Source: Karalla daura (Eukaryota > Chordata > Actinopteri > Chaetodontiformes > Leiognathidae). From it: 64,000 nucleotides of DNA. Numbering within the stretch: the stretch's first letter is position 1; every line of letters starts with the position of its first letter. The stretch is taken from the NCBI GenBank assembly GCA_029224185.1, contig CM055191.1, positions 21,560,452-21,624,451 on the forward strand. The letters are read 5' to 3'. Positions 45,402-57,050 of this stretch are shown here, in pieces. Position numbers and translations under genes: made by a program. A model generated the notes under the pieces. That model made no database searches. It worked only from the letters and a program-made list of their open reading frames with translations, and was not told the origin of the DNA.

Positions 45402-46480
45402 TGCGATTGATGGATACAGCAGATGTGTGTGCATTTACTCGGGCGTCTGCGGCCAGAACGAGGAGACACATAGGCGGTGTGTGAGCGTTTGACACAGATC
45501 CTCTGTGAGGCCTCGTGATGACTCGTGATCATATGCAGCGCTGCAGGACATTTCAGGGAGAGCTCCTCTTCAAGCAGAAAGCACTCGGAAGCCACATCCA
45601 CACATGGCTGCAAGGAAAATACATGCGTTTCAACATGGAGGACAGAGGTACCAGTCACAGCCAGCAGTGGGCACTAAACACAGATTAGATGAGGGTCAGT
45701 AGGGGTTTGTTGCACACTTTTAACACGTCAAAACCATTTAGTTAGTTAGTTCAACAGTTGTCACAAAAAGTAAATGAACTCATACCACTGGTGTCATACA
45801 AAGACATATAAGCACACCATACATTACCATGTGTTTGCAGTCTGTAATGAAGGGATGGTTTGAAATGTTTAGAAACAGAGAGCATTATCAAGGACACAAC
45901 TAAAGAAGGGATCCATCCATATCTCTCCTGCTTTATATCCATACTCATATCCATATGTGGGTCAGCTCACGCAGGGTGAAGACAGGAAATACACCCTGGA
46001 CAGGTCTACAGTCCATCACAGGACACACTCACACAGATCACTTTCTCAATCAGAATTGAAAATAGGTTTTGAAATGTCCCCACTGTAGGATGAAGGCATA
46101 CTCTGGTCCATTCTGTAGAAACATATGGATAAAATATAACTGAATCATTTCAGGAAAGTCTCTGCCTGAAAATAAACAAAGTACACGTGATGAGCTACAG
46201 TACTGGTTTCCATGAAATAGAAAATGAGGGGATAATGGTTCAGATGCCCTATGTTTTACAGGAAACATCATGTAAAGGCCACTGCTTTGGTTTATTACAA
46301 TATGCCAATGTTCTGTGAGTTATAGCTTTACATGTGCCAAATCAAGCAATATCGAAAGATGTTGACATATTGTGGCAACAAACATACCCAGGTACACTTC
46401 AGACGGACACAGCGCCACTCCAGCAAAAAGGAAACAAGTGGCTCCAAGATGTTCTCGTGGAAAACTTCCAGCACGCAGCG
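45402..46480. other. Intergenic, atp6v1c1 to the coiled-coil gene
   Basis: About 1 kb with no supported gene. A CTCF-like 13/14 match (ccagcagtgggcac) is at 45661-45674, and a dispersed fish repeat fragment lies near 45990-46040. Confidence 0.5.
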
Positions 46481-46489
46481 CTTCACAGG

Positions 46490-46640
46490 CGCGGGCGCAC
46501 GGCTTCTGCGCATGCGCAGTAGGGATCGAGGATCGAACTCGGTGGCAGTGACGCTACAAATCACGTGAGCGTTGCTAAGGACCGTGACGTCACTGAAGTG
46601 CCTTTCAAGGTATCATTTCAACGTAGCTGCGACAGTGACG
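46490..46640 (+). promoter_or_regulatory. Promoter with NRF1, E-box and CRE motifs
   Basis: Upstream of the intronless coiled-coil gene lie tgcgcatgcgca (46507-46518, a perfect NRF1 palindrome), cacgtg within atcacgtgagc (about 46562), gttgctaag (RFX half-site-like) and the full cAMP response element tgacgtca (46585-46592). No TATA box is evident. Confidence 0.55.
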
Positions 46641-46711
46641 TATCAAAGCCAGTGAAAATAAAAACATGTATATGTATGTCTGTAACGAGTGGTGAAGATA
46701 GTCACGATAGC

Positions 46712-46845
46712 CTTTAGCTACATTTGGCCACATTTAGCTGCATTTACCAGCATTTAGCTGCGTTTAGCTACATTTGGTCACATTTAGCTGCATTGACCAG
46801 CTTTTAGCCACACTTACCAACGTTTGGCTGAGTTTAGCTGCACGT
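46712..46845. repeat. Degenerate minisatellite, catttagctg units
   Basis: Roughly eleven diverged 10-13-bp units such as acatttagctgc, acatttggtc and gcatttaccag, ending 12 bp before the start codon of the coiled-coil gene, so probably in its leader. Confidence 0.85.
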
Positions 46846-46856
46846 CTTTCGCTGTC

Positions 46857-48089
46857 ATGACTCAGGAGAAAGATATGGCTCAGTTGAGCCTGAAGCTTTT
46901 GGGAAGAGAGACAGAACTCAAGGAACTTAAAGGGTCTTGGTGCGTCCTTGACGAGAGCAACCTGTTCCTTCAACAGCAGAACGAACACCTGGCGGCAGAC
47001 AAGCAAAACCTGCAGGCCATCCAGGGGAGAAGGTTGTACCACGGCAGGGAGAAGACGATCAAGTTGGAGAATGTCCTCAAGACAACAACTGAATCCCAGC
47101 AGAAGTGGAAGGACGAGTGCCAGAAGAGAGACGAGACCATCGCGCGGCAGGACAAAGAGCTGTGTGCGCTCCGCACGAGTCTCGCCGCACAGAGGAGAGA
47201 GGCTGCTCTCTGGATGGAGGAATGCGATGTGACGCGAACCAAGTTTGAGAAACAAATGAGGTTGCTCACATCACTTTGCGACAGCCAGCAGAGTGAAAAA
47301 CTGGAGGTAGGCCAGCTGCAAGAGCAGATCGCTGAGCAGGAGAAAGTGATCGGCACTCTGAGAGATGAAATCAGAGCTCAGAGAGAAGATCATGTCCTCC
47401 GGCTCAGCCTCAAACAGTCCGAGCTGGACCAGAGCGCTGAGAAATACAAGGCTCTGGAGGAGAAGGTCAAGGAGCTGGAGAGCTGCGACTTCCAGAAAAC
47501 CATCGATTTCTGGAAAGAAAAATATGAGAAGCTGTGTGTTAGCGCTCAAAGCGAGTTGAAGAAATTCAAATCGGTGAGCGAAGCCCAGCTGAAAAACCAC
47601 ATCCAGCAAAAGGAAAATGAATATAGTCAGACTCTGACTACTCTGAAATCCAGGATCTCAGAACTCACTGAGCAACGCGATCGCTACGTGAGTAACTGGA
47701 CGGATGCAGTCAAAGAGCGCGCTGACTTACTATCCCAGCTCAGAAGCAAACAGCCCGAACTGGAGCAGAGCATCAACAAGTACACGGCTCTGGAGGAGAA
47801 GTTCAACCAGCTGGCTGAGAAGGAGGAGAGCTGGGAGAAGAGACAGAAGGAGATAGAGGAAGACAGAGATTTTTGGAGGTTGGAGTGTGAGAAGCTGAGG
47901 GATTCCTCTCACGACAGCTTGGCAGAGGACCTCTCAGACCAAGAGCAGCTGCCTCCCACCGGGGAGACAGCTGCAGCTTGCTCTTCTCAGACTTCAGAGG
48001 AAGGAGAGAAGAAAAAGAAGAAGAAACCTGGTTTCTGGAAGCGGCTGCGCAATAGAAACAAGCAGCCGCATCAACAGGAGAGTGAGTGA
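46857..48089 (+). CDS. Intronless coiled-coil protein, 410 aa, unrecognised
   Basis: One uninterrupted frame from ATG 46857 to TGA 48089; upstream in-frame sequence back to 46824 has no other ATG, which fixes the start. The protein is highly charged and heptad-rich from about residue 3 to 355, with many Glu/Lys/Gln and few prolines, so a long coiled coil. Two segments are related: 185-236 (KQSELDQSAEKYKALEEK, then DFWKEKYEKL) and 298-354 (KQPELEQSINKYTALEEK, then DFWRLECEKL). After a Ser/Glu/Pro linker (355-383) it ends in a basic tail, KKKKKKPGFWKRLRNRNK, which could bind acidic membranes, nucleic acid or act as a nuclear signal. I cannot name a family. An intronless gene next to intron-rich ones suggests a retrogene or a lineage-specific expansion. 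No frame break and no transposon signature. Confidence 0.8.
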   Translation: MTQEKDMAQLSLKLLGRETELKELKGSWCVLDESNLFLQQQNEHLAADKQNLQAIQGRRLYHGREKTIKLENVLKTTTESQQKWKDECQKRDETIARQDKELCALRTSLAAQRREAALWMEECDVTRTKFEKQMRLLTSLCDSQQSEKLEVGQLQEQIAEQEKVIGTLRDEIRAQREDHVLRLSLKQSELDQSAEKYKALEEKVKELESCDFQKTIDFWKEKYEKLCVSAQSELKKFKSVSEAQLKNHIQQKENEYSQTLTTLKSRISELTEQRDRYVSNWTDAVKERADLLSQLRSKQPELEQSINKYTALEEKFNQLAEKEESWEKRQKEIEEDRDFWRLECEKLRDSSHDSLAEDLSDQEQLPPTGETAAACSSQTSEEGEKKKKKKPGFWKRLRNRNKQPHQQESE

Positions 48090-48130
48090 AGGTGCTGAAC
48101 AGCAGAGGCAGCTAAACATGCAGCTGCTGT

Positions 48131-48737
48131 AGAAGCACCTGGAGAGGTTTAGCCCTTACATACTGTTTGGGTCAAACCTCTATCTCTCTCTCTCCCTCTC
48201 TCTCTCTCCCTCTCTCTCTCTCTATCTCTCTGTCTCTATCTCTCTGTCTCTCCCTCTCTCTCTCCCTCCCCCCCCTCTCTTCCTCTCTCTCTTCATCCCT
48301 CCCTCTCTTTCTCTATCTCTCTCCCTCTCTCCCCCCTCTGTCCCTCTCTCCCTCTCTGTCCCCCCATCCCCTTCCTGCCCCCCCTCTATTTCTCTGTCCC
48401 CCATCCCTCTCCCCCATCCCTCTTCCCCCACCCCCTCTCTGTCCCCCCATCCCCTTCCTGCCCCCCCTCTATTTCTCTGTCCCCCATCCCTCTCCCCCAT
48501 CCCTCTTCCCCCACCCCCCCTCTACCCCCCTCTAATTTTCTGCCCCCCATCCCTCTCCCCACCCCCCCCCCCCCCCCCCCGTTGCCCCCTCCATGAGCCG
48601 CCACCTTATCGTGGTGGAGGGGTTTGTGTGCCCTTCTGGACCTAGTCACTGTTGTTGGGAGAGGTTTGCTGTTGCTTATTATCTCCCCTAACAGACTGTT
48701 CCTAGGTGAAGGGCCAGACTAAGTGCGGTTCAAGAAG
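48131..48737. repeat. CT-rich composite repeat, copy 1
   Basis: A leader (cctggagaggtttagccc ... gggtcaaacctct), then CT/CCCC-rich minisatellite DNA, then a conserved 140-bp end starting catgagccgccaccttatcg and finishing gtgcggttcaagaag. It begins 42 bp after the coiled-coil stop codon. The hairpin ccacc-ttatc-gtggtgg marks the end module. Confidence 0.85.
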
Positions 48738-49917
48738 TACCTGGAGAGGTTTAGCCCTTACATACTGTTTGGGTCAAACCTCTCTCTGTCTCTCTTTCTC
48801 TCTCCCTTTCTCTCAATCTCTCTGTCTCTATCTCTCTGTCTCTCTCCCTCTCTCTTTCTCCCCCCCCCTCTCTTTCCCAATCTCTCTGCCTTCTGCCTCT
48901 CTCCCCCTCTCTCTCTTCATCCTTCCCTCTCTTTCTCAATCTCTCTTCCTCTCTCCCCCCTCTGTCCCTCTGTCCCTCCCTCCCTCTCTGTCCCCCCACC
49001 CCCTTCCTGCCCCCCCTCTATTTCTCTGTCCCCCATCCCTCTCCCCATCCCTCTTCCCCCACCCCCCGGCCCCCCCGCTCCCCCCCTCTATTTTTCTGTC
49101 TCCCATCCCTCTCCCCACCCCACTTGCCCCCTCCACCCCCGTCCGTCCCCCTCTCTCCCCCATCCCTGTCCCCCAATCCTCCCCCCATCCCTCTCCCCCA
49201 ATACTCCCCCCACCCCCCCGCCCACCCCGCTCCCCCCTCTATTTTTCTGTCGCCCATCCCTCTCCCCCCACCCCACCTGCCCCCTTCACCCCCGTCCCTC
49301 CCCTCTCTCCCCCATCCCTCTCCCCCAATCCTCCCCCCAACCCCCCCGCCCACCCCGCTCCCCCCTCTATTTTTCTGTCTCCCATCCCTCTCCCCCACCC
49401 CACCTGCCCCCTTCACCCCCGTCCCTCCCCCTCTCTCCCCCATCCCTCTCCCCAATCCTCCCCCCAACCCCCCCGCCCACCCCGCTCCCCCCTCTATTTT
49501 TCTGTCTCCCATCCCTCTCCCCCACCCCACCTGCCCCCTTCACCCCCGTCCCTCCCCTCTCTCCCCCATCCCTCTCCCCCAATCCTCCCCCCAACCCCCC
49601 CGCCCACCCCGCTCCCCCCTCTATTTTTCTGTCTCCCATCCCTCTCCCCCACCCCACCTGCCCCCTTCACCCCTGTCCCTCCCCCTCTCTCCCCCATCCC
49701 TCTCCCCCAATCCTCCCCCCATCCCTCTCCCCCAATCCTCCCCCCAACCCCCCCCCCCGTTGTCCCCTCCATGAGCCGCCACCTTATCGTGGTGGAGGGG
49801 TTTGTGTGCCCTTCTGGACCTAGTCACTGTTGTTGGGAGAGGTTTGCTCTTGCTTATTATCTCCCCTAACAGACTGTTCCTAGGTGAAGGGCCAGACTAA
49901 GTGCGGTTCAAGAAGTA
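48738..49917. repeat. CT-rich composite repeat, copy 2
   Basis: Same leader and same end module (49771-49917) as copy 1, in tandem with it. The interior is longer and contains about five units of a ~122-bp minisatellite (49050-49750) with ctatttttctgtctcccatc at each unit. Proline-rich and glycine-rich ORFs on the two strands are by-products. Confidence 0.88.
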
Positions 49918-50556
49918 TGGAGTGACATGGAAGTGATATGGAGATGATGGCCCACTGCTACTGATCAGTTAGCCTCTGTATTGTCTGAATCAGGCCGCTA
50001 CAGGTGGTGGAACCACTGATAGCTGCTGCTCCCGGCAACCTACAGTGTGAACCTACGGTCTGTCTACTGCACCCCCCTGAGGTGGCCACAAACATGGCAA
50101 CTGCCACAGGCCAAGGGTGACATGGCAGCTCCATTCCAGCAGATGGCGCGCTCTCTGTCACCATCAGACGGAGCTAACCGGAACCGGAAGTTGGAGCGCC
50201 CATAGCAACGGAACGCTCCGGTTGCTTCACGCTCCGGTTCTAACTTTTGCTCCGGTTTAACGTTTGCTCCATCTGACTGATTAAATTCTCCCCACGCATG
50301 TGTTGTGTCTCGGATTAGCCCCTAATGAACATTTATTTCCATTATCTTTTTCAGTGAGGGCCTATGGCTCTAGATCGTCATGGAGAAGCTCTCTGTTTTA
50401 CTGTTTGTCACGGACGCATATACAAATAAAGTTGCGGAATTTGTTGACGACCCTCGACATTTACTCAAAACAGAGGCACAGGAATCCAAACTAGCACTAA
50501 AATCAGCATGTGTTCATGTTTACTAACGTCATTTTTTCTCACGAAATGAACATATA
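49918..50556. other. Unassigned spacer; CTCF-like motif at 50136
   Basis: No gene recognised. ccagcagatggcgc at 50136-50149 (plus) matches every position of the CTCF core consensus. Next to it is a short self-similar stretch with ctccggttgcttcacgctcc. Confidence 0.4.
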
Positions 50557-52425
50557 TGTGGCCACAAATAAGCGAGTGCTGAAGATAGGGAGGCCAGGTG
50601 AAAATCATACATGATCACGCAGCTAAATATGCTGAGAAACTGAATTCACCCAGAACTTGATGAAGAAATCAATCAGGTAAGCAATCACCCAACCAATCAA
50701 CCAAGCTGTCAGTCAGTGAATCGATCAATAAATACAACAGTTGAGCAAGTGATTTGTATTGAAAAGTGATTTTTTAATCAAGTGATTTTTATTGAAAAAG
50801 CACATATCATACAGAAGGGGATTACAATGGACAGAACAGTTCTAATACAGTGTGATAATGGTGGACACCCCCTGCCCTTAGACCCCTGCATTAGCTGAGG
50901 ATAAGACAATGCAAAAATGCAAACATGGATGTCACTGAGGAAATGAAAAGTCAAGTTCAAAACCCTGAGGTGAATGTGACAGGACATGCGGCTGGTGCTG
51001 AAGGCCGTGCACACTCACAAAGGTAGCTCCATGGCTCCATGAGCAGGAGTATCTGAAGAAGACAGAGAGAGGAGTTGGTGCAAAACAGGATGATTTGATG
51101 GAAAATGCTGAGAAATGCCACTTACCGATTCCAAGGTGAGTAAAGTAAGTACAAAAGGCAAAATGTGGCCACAAATAAGCGAGTGCTGAAGATAGGGAGG
51201 TCAAGTGAAAATCACACATGATCACGCAGCTAAATATGCTGAGAAACTGAATTCACCCAGAACTTGATGAAGAAATCAATGAGGTAAGCGATCACCCAAC
51301 CAATCAACCAAGCCGTCAGTCAGTGAATCAATCAATAAATACAACAGTTGAGCAAGTGACTTTTATTGAAAAGGTGATTTTTTTAACCAAGTGATTTTTA
51401 TTGAAAAAGCACATATCATGCAGAAGGGGATTACAATGGACAGAACAGTTCTAATACAGTGTGATAATGGTGGAGACCCCCTGCCCTTAGACCCCTGCAT
51501 TAGCTGAGGATAAGACAATGCAAAAATGCAAACATGGATGTCAGTGAGGAAATGAAAAGTCAAGTTCAAAACCCTGAGATGAATGTGACAGAACATGTGG
51601 CTGGTGCTGAAGGCCGTGCACACTCACCAATGTAACTCCATGGCTCCATGAGCAGGAGTATCTGAAGAAGACAGAGAGAGGAGTTAGTGCAAAACAGGAT
51701 GATTTGATGGAAAATGCTGAGAAATGCCACTTACCGATTCCAAGGTGAGTAAAGTAAGTTCAAAAGGCAAAATGTGGCCACAAATAAGCGAGTGCTGAAA
51801 GTAGGGAGGTCAAGTGAAAATCATACATGATCACGCAGCTAAATATGCTGAGAAACTGAATTCACCCAGAACTTGATGAAGAAATCAATCAGGTAAGCAA
51901 TCACCCAACCTATCAAACAGGCCGTCAGTCAGTGAATCAATCAATAAATACAACAGTTGAGCAAGTGACTTTTATTGAAAAGGTGACTTTTTTAACCAAG
52001 TGATTTTTATTGAAAAAGCACATATCATGCAGAGGGGGATTACAATGGACAGAACAGTTCTAATTCAGTGTGATAATGGTGGACAGCCCCTGCCCTTAGA
52101 CCCCTGCATTAGCTGAGGATAAGACAATGCAAAAATGCAAACAGGGATGTCACTGAGGACATGAAAAGTCAAGTTCAAAACCCTGAGATGAATGTGACAG
52201 GACATGTGGCTGGTGCTGAAGGCCGTGCACACTCACAAATGTAGCTCCATGGCTCCATGAGCAGGAGTATCTGAAGAAGACAGAGAGAGGAGTTAGTACA
52301 AAACAGGATGATTTGATGGAAAATGCTGAGAAATGCCACTTACTGATTCCAAGGTGAGTAAAGGAACTGCGAAACGCAAAATGTGGCCACAAATAAGCGA
52401 GGGCTGAAGATAGGGAGGCCACGTG
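50557..52425. repeat. 609-bp tandem repeat, three copies
   Basis: gtggccacaaataagcgag recurs at 50558, 51175, 51774 and 52383, and cacatatcat at 50801, 51410 and 52019 (spacing exactly 609). Copies are about 95% alike by eye. On the minus strand each unit carries a polypyrimidine tract and acceptor ctgtcttcttcag, a 34-bp segment (atactcctgctcatggagcc...), a donor GTGAGT (mostly), and AATAAA within tttcaataaaaatcac. Minus-strand ORFs of about 80-100 codons recur only because the unit does. Confidence 0.92.
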
Positions 52426-54060
52426 TCCCGATCCAACATCCATACGAGACTGCAACTCCTAGTGGGTCATTTACATCTGTATTGTAACACAGCTGTTTGC
52501 AGAGGCGTTGACTTTGTAGTCCTTGCCCTGCCACAGTTATAGCACTTATCCTCATGTCCCTCGCCTTCTGAGCCACTGTGTCTCTGTCGCTGCCTGTGTG
52601 TCGCAGCCTTCGTGTCAGATTGGTTCCAGTCATTTTCCCCGACATGGAGACAAAAACCTGGACGCATGGAACTCGGATGACCCACACGTCTTCGGAGTAA
52701 TACAGGAGGACTCCACCTGCTCTCGCACGGGCTCTGGCATGCAATCTAGAAATCTGTCTTCGTGAAGCGGCACGTGGTGTCCGTTTGTGTCGGCCCCTCC
52801 TCGTACTGCTGCCAACGGGTTAGGCATTTTCCACAAGGGGAAATTGTCCTGCTGTGGGTGTCTGCATCTGTATACTTGTGCCCTCAAACATTTTCACTAA
52901 GCAAAATCTGCATCTGTATTTTCTCCTCTATTCCCCGCATTCACAGACGCAAGCGCAGCTGCTGTCAATGGTCGATCAGTAGGGATAGGCTGTGTAGGTG
53001 TAGCATGTAAGGTCGTATAGTTCATCACTGTCGACTGGGGTTGATTTCGACCCGGAACTTGTGGCGTAGATGTTAACGTGACAGCTGTTGGGGTCGCAAA
53101 GGTTTAAACCAGTTAAAACCAACTCTGCAGTTGTTTCGCATCTGTCGTGTTTGCATAATCGAAGGTCAGAGGGACACATGAAACATGCACACATCCTTCA
53201 CTAAGCACAGCATTTGCAAACACAGGAGAAAAAACACTGATATGGTAATATTCGTTACATACACATTTCTACGCACCAAGCATTGCAGCTGGCTGTCTAA
53301 GTGACCGGTGGATGAGATCTTCAGTCTCATGTTAAAGCTTAAAGTTTTTGTGGCATCGCGGCGATGGAGCGAAACGTTTTTTTGACATTTGCTTTTTTCA
53401 AACTAACAGGAGAAAAGCAAAGCTTGCGAATGCGTTGAGTCATGAGCATGTGGCGTAGAAATCTGAAGTCAAAATCAGAGATTCAACAAACACGTTGAGA
53501 AAAACGCGTTGAGAAATGGACACGCTGCAAATACCGAAGTAAAAACGAGAGATCCTACAAATGGAAAGCAAAATGGCGAACGTGGCCTCCGACTTGGGAC
53601 GTGGGACGTGAGAAATATAACAACGCAGCTTACACCGCAACTCGGTAAGCAGAAATACCTCAAAAAGACGGAGAGGGGAGCGTACGTGGAGGACCAAAGA
53701 CAGTTGCGATGTGCAAATAAGTCGAGTCATTAATCGGACGAATGCTTTGAATGAAGAGAAGCCGGCCGCTAATTCACTTGATGATCCGGTAAAATGCGAA
53801 GATGACTGCGACTTACCGAAACGTCGACCGAGGAAATGTTTCTTCTTGTTCGAGGAGAGGAGAACTTACCTTCGCCGCTGTCTGCCCAAGTGACTGGTGA
53901 GCGGAATACACACAGCACGTGGAGCATTCAGAATCATTCCGAATTAGATTCTAGAAGGTTCTAGAACGTGACATCACGGAGCAGCACGGAAGCATTTTGT
54001 TTTGACCATATTTGGACATTTTTTTGCAGTTGTTGACATTCAAACTGAGTGGCTATTCAA
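52426..54060. other. Unassigned region; no supported gene
   Basis: The longest frame is a 134-codon minus-strand ORF over 52340-52744 that overlaps the tandem array. It has no recognised domain. Other ORFs are under 100 codons. Confidence 0.5.
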
Positions 54061-54063
54061 AAG

Positions 54064-54116
54064 ATAGATAGATAGATGGATAGATGGATGGATAGATAGA
54101 TAGATAGATAGATAGG

Positions 54117-54206
<90 letters not shown>
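54064..54206. repeat. (GATA)n microsatellite
   Basis: About 35 gata units with a few ggata variants. Confidence 0.98.
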
Positions 54207-55100
54207 TACAAAACACATTGCACATATAATAAGTAATAAAAGCTAATTAGCACGGCATGTGGAGATACCAAAATAAATGCATGGGATTTAGTTGAATTCT
54301 ATTCAGCCGAAGTCTACTTTGAGGCCGCCTTTTACTTCAAAGTATGTAACAAATGTTTGGTTTGTGTGCCCGTGCCTGTGAGCTGTGCACCATGTTCCTC
54401 GGGGTTGATGGGGGCGGCTCATCAGAGGTGGCAGCATACACATGGTAGTCAAAGTGCTGGAAACAACAGACACGAGCTGTCAGAGCTCTGGTGATGTTTA
54501 GCAACTGATAAAACACATCACACGTTGAGTGCTGCGTCTCACATGCTCATTTCACCTGTCCGAGGGGTCTGAGAACGTGTGGGTAGATTCAATGTCAAGG
54601 TTTTCCCATCAACACGGTGTCCTCTGCCACAGATAATAAAACATGTCAATGCAATCGACCAATGCAACCCACACGGCCTGACATTTCCCACTCCCCACTA
54701 AATGTGTAACGATACCTGCGACTCTTGTTTTTTTGCTTCCAATGACAGAAAGTTATATTCATGAGTCTGTTATGTCAGGTGTCATGAGCAGTGAACGTAC
54801 ATCTTATTTCTGAATAATCCGAACAACCACGAAGCGGCAATTAGTAGAACATTTTTACAATGTTTTACTATCCATAGCAACATAACATGCACATCATTAT
54901 CTTACAAAACCACACGCAGCCCAGCAACATGAAAGGAAGCTTTCACATTGTCTGTTCACGAGACAAAATGTAAAAGACGTAAAGATCAATCTAAATGACA
55001 TTTGTTATTTCAAATCAAAGTGAAAGGCTGCAGAAAAGTAAAAGCTTGTGTGTTGAGTTGACTTTGGTTTGGCTGTACTCTGCTGTGTCTTCTCTCTCTG
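54207..55100. other. Intergenic, nothing recognised
   Basis: AT-rich, no coding exon or RNA gene that I can support. Confidence 0.5.
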
Positions 55101-55109
55101 CTGCTGCCG

Positions 55110-55580
55110 TTGTTGCTCTTTGAAAAGAGAGAAAGACACGTGACTGAACTGTCCTCACTGTTGTTCGTGTCACCATCCCGTTTCCTCTTGCCACCTTCTT
55201 CGGTCTGCTTCCCTCCACCCTTTCTACCACACCTCTCTCTCTGGCCTCGGCCTATCTCCTCTCTCCACCTCCACTTCACACCTTTTCGCTTCTACCAGCC
55301 ATCTTCCCCTGACCACCTATCGGTGGAATACGTGTGCACACCCCTTGGGTTCTCTCTTGGCCAGATTGTCACCGTTCTCATGCCTTTCATTCCAGCACTC
55401 ACCTTGCCTCTGATCTCCCGTTGCCGACCTGTTTCGCCCCCGGCGAAACCATCCCTCCATCCGTTCCCGGGCCTCAGACTCACAACGCCTGACTCCCGGT
55501 CTCTCTAATAAATCCCCCGCCGATGCAGACGTGAGCTCCTGTGTCGCATTTGGGTCCCTGCCACAGTCCGCGTCACAGTT
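55110..55580 (+). mobile_element. Possible solo LTR remnant
   Basis: A pyrimidine-rich segment with AATAAA at 55509-55514 followed by gagctcctgtgtcgcatttg and ggtccctgccacag ... gtcacag. The ending resembles LTR 3' ends of fish Gypsy-class elements, but I see neither a matched second LTR nor a pol-like frame, so the call is tentative. Confidence 0.3.
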
Positions 55581-57050
55581 AGAATGTCTTCAGAGAGCAG
55601 GATATTAACAACACACACTTTTAAGCGTTCAGAAGCAGGCTGCTCACCCTCTTTTACGTTCATACTGTAGGTGACGACGGAGGGGGTTTCATCGCGACCA
55701 CCCTGTGAATTATTTTCTGAAAGGAATGGAGGAAGAGAGAGGGAGAGCAGTCTCATCAGAGACAGAAGAACCAGTATGGAGGAAAAAGCTTTTGGTAGAA
55801 GCAGGAGCTTTGAGTCCACTCCTCTTTGTCTGCTCACACTTACTGCATATTCCCATCCATCTGAAACCCACACCAGAGTTTACTGTCACGAAACGGCAAA
55901 AACATGCAGACACGATCCATGACAGTCATGTTGCTCTGCTGCGCTCATTGAGTCAAATGTCACAAACCTTGTGATTCACCAGCAGCGATTGATGGACAAC
56001 GATGAAAAACATCATCAAAACAATGGCGCCCCCTGCTGTTGAAACGGAGTAATTGTTTGTTCATGCATATTTCGACGCAGCAGAAGTCACAACCAACAAA
56101 CCAAGAATGGATCTTTGGACTAAGGTTTTTGGAATTCTCAATTTTCAGTGTGAGGTTTGGATGTTGGAGTGATGCAATTCATTGTAGCGGGGCGGTTACC
56201 TGTGTGTGGAACTGTAAATTAACTGCATTTATCAGCTTGGCAACAGTATAAAAGGGTCTACGGGAAAGATTGAAAAGTGAAATGTCACATCACCGGTTGT
56301 TGGTTTATCTGGTGTTAGCAATGTAGTGATGCCATCAGTGTTGAAGCACAAGGCCCTCGAGGTGAGACTCATTTTAGTATGATCATGACACTCCTACAGA
56401 GAGATAGATGCTGTCATCCCTGGTGGTTGGGAGTGAAACAAGGGTTACTTTATGTGTGACTACCGTCTGTATTCACCTGAGGCTGTTTTCAGAGAGGCCT
56501 GTCTGTCTTCAGTGGCAGGTGAACTGACAACTCAGACCTAGCGGAGCTAAAGACAAACAAGCACAACAAACTAAGCAAACAGAACGCTGGTTTTACATGT
56601 TACTTTACATTTCCATTTCCTAATATGTTGCTGTGCACCAACTCATCATGTCGAATTATTTGCGCTGACGGGAAAAGAGCAGATACTGCGGCATTATGAG
56701 CGACAAGGCAGGTAAGACCATAGAACAATGTGTAACCACTCTGCAGCGTGGTTGGTTCATGCATCCCTGTGGGTGGCGACTGGGTGGGGCCAGGTGTGTG
56801 GTACCAGAGGGTTTGAATCAGCTGATTTTCACCTGTGAGGGATGGAGAGGGTGAAGACGGGGAACGTCTGAGTTTTTGGTGACCGCTGAAATACTGCTAG
56901 ACCACACCAGATTGCACTGCCCGAGATGTCTTTTTGGGATTTCTGTGTTTTTTCCACTGTTCATTTTTAACTTATAGACGTCACTTGAATCGGCATTCCC
57001 GAGAGATCGCCTCTGTTGCAAGCGCGTCGGGCAGTGCCCCCCCCCCCATT
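55581..57050. other. Intergenic; CTCF-like motif at 56026
   Basis: No gene recognised. gcgccccctgctgt at 56026-56039 is a 13/14 CTCF core match on the minus strand. Another (ccagcagggggcaa, plus) is at 57806-57819. Confidence 0.4.

Noticed and set aside
46824..46856. Eleven extra N-terminal codons for the coiled-coil protein
   Set aside because: The extension begins at TTG; the first ATG is at 46857.
48706..49869. 387- and 366-codon proline-rich ORFs
   Set aside because: CT/CCCC-rich minisatellite; the opposite strand is equally open as glycine-rich frames.
52340..52744. 134-codon minus-strand ORF as a transposase or host gene
   Set aside because: No catalytic or binding motif that I can identify, and it runs into the tandem array.
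55110..55508. 132-codon Ser/Pro/Leu ORF
   Set aside because: Pyrimidine-rich sequence without splice context; better explained as an LTR-like remnant.
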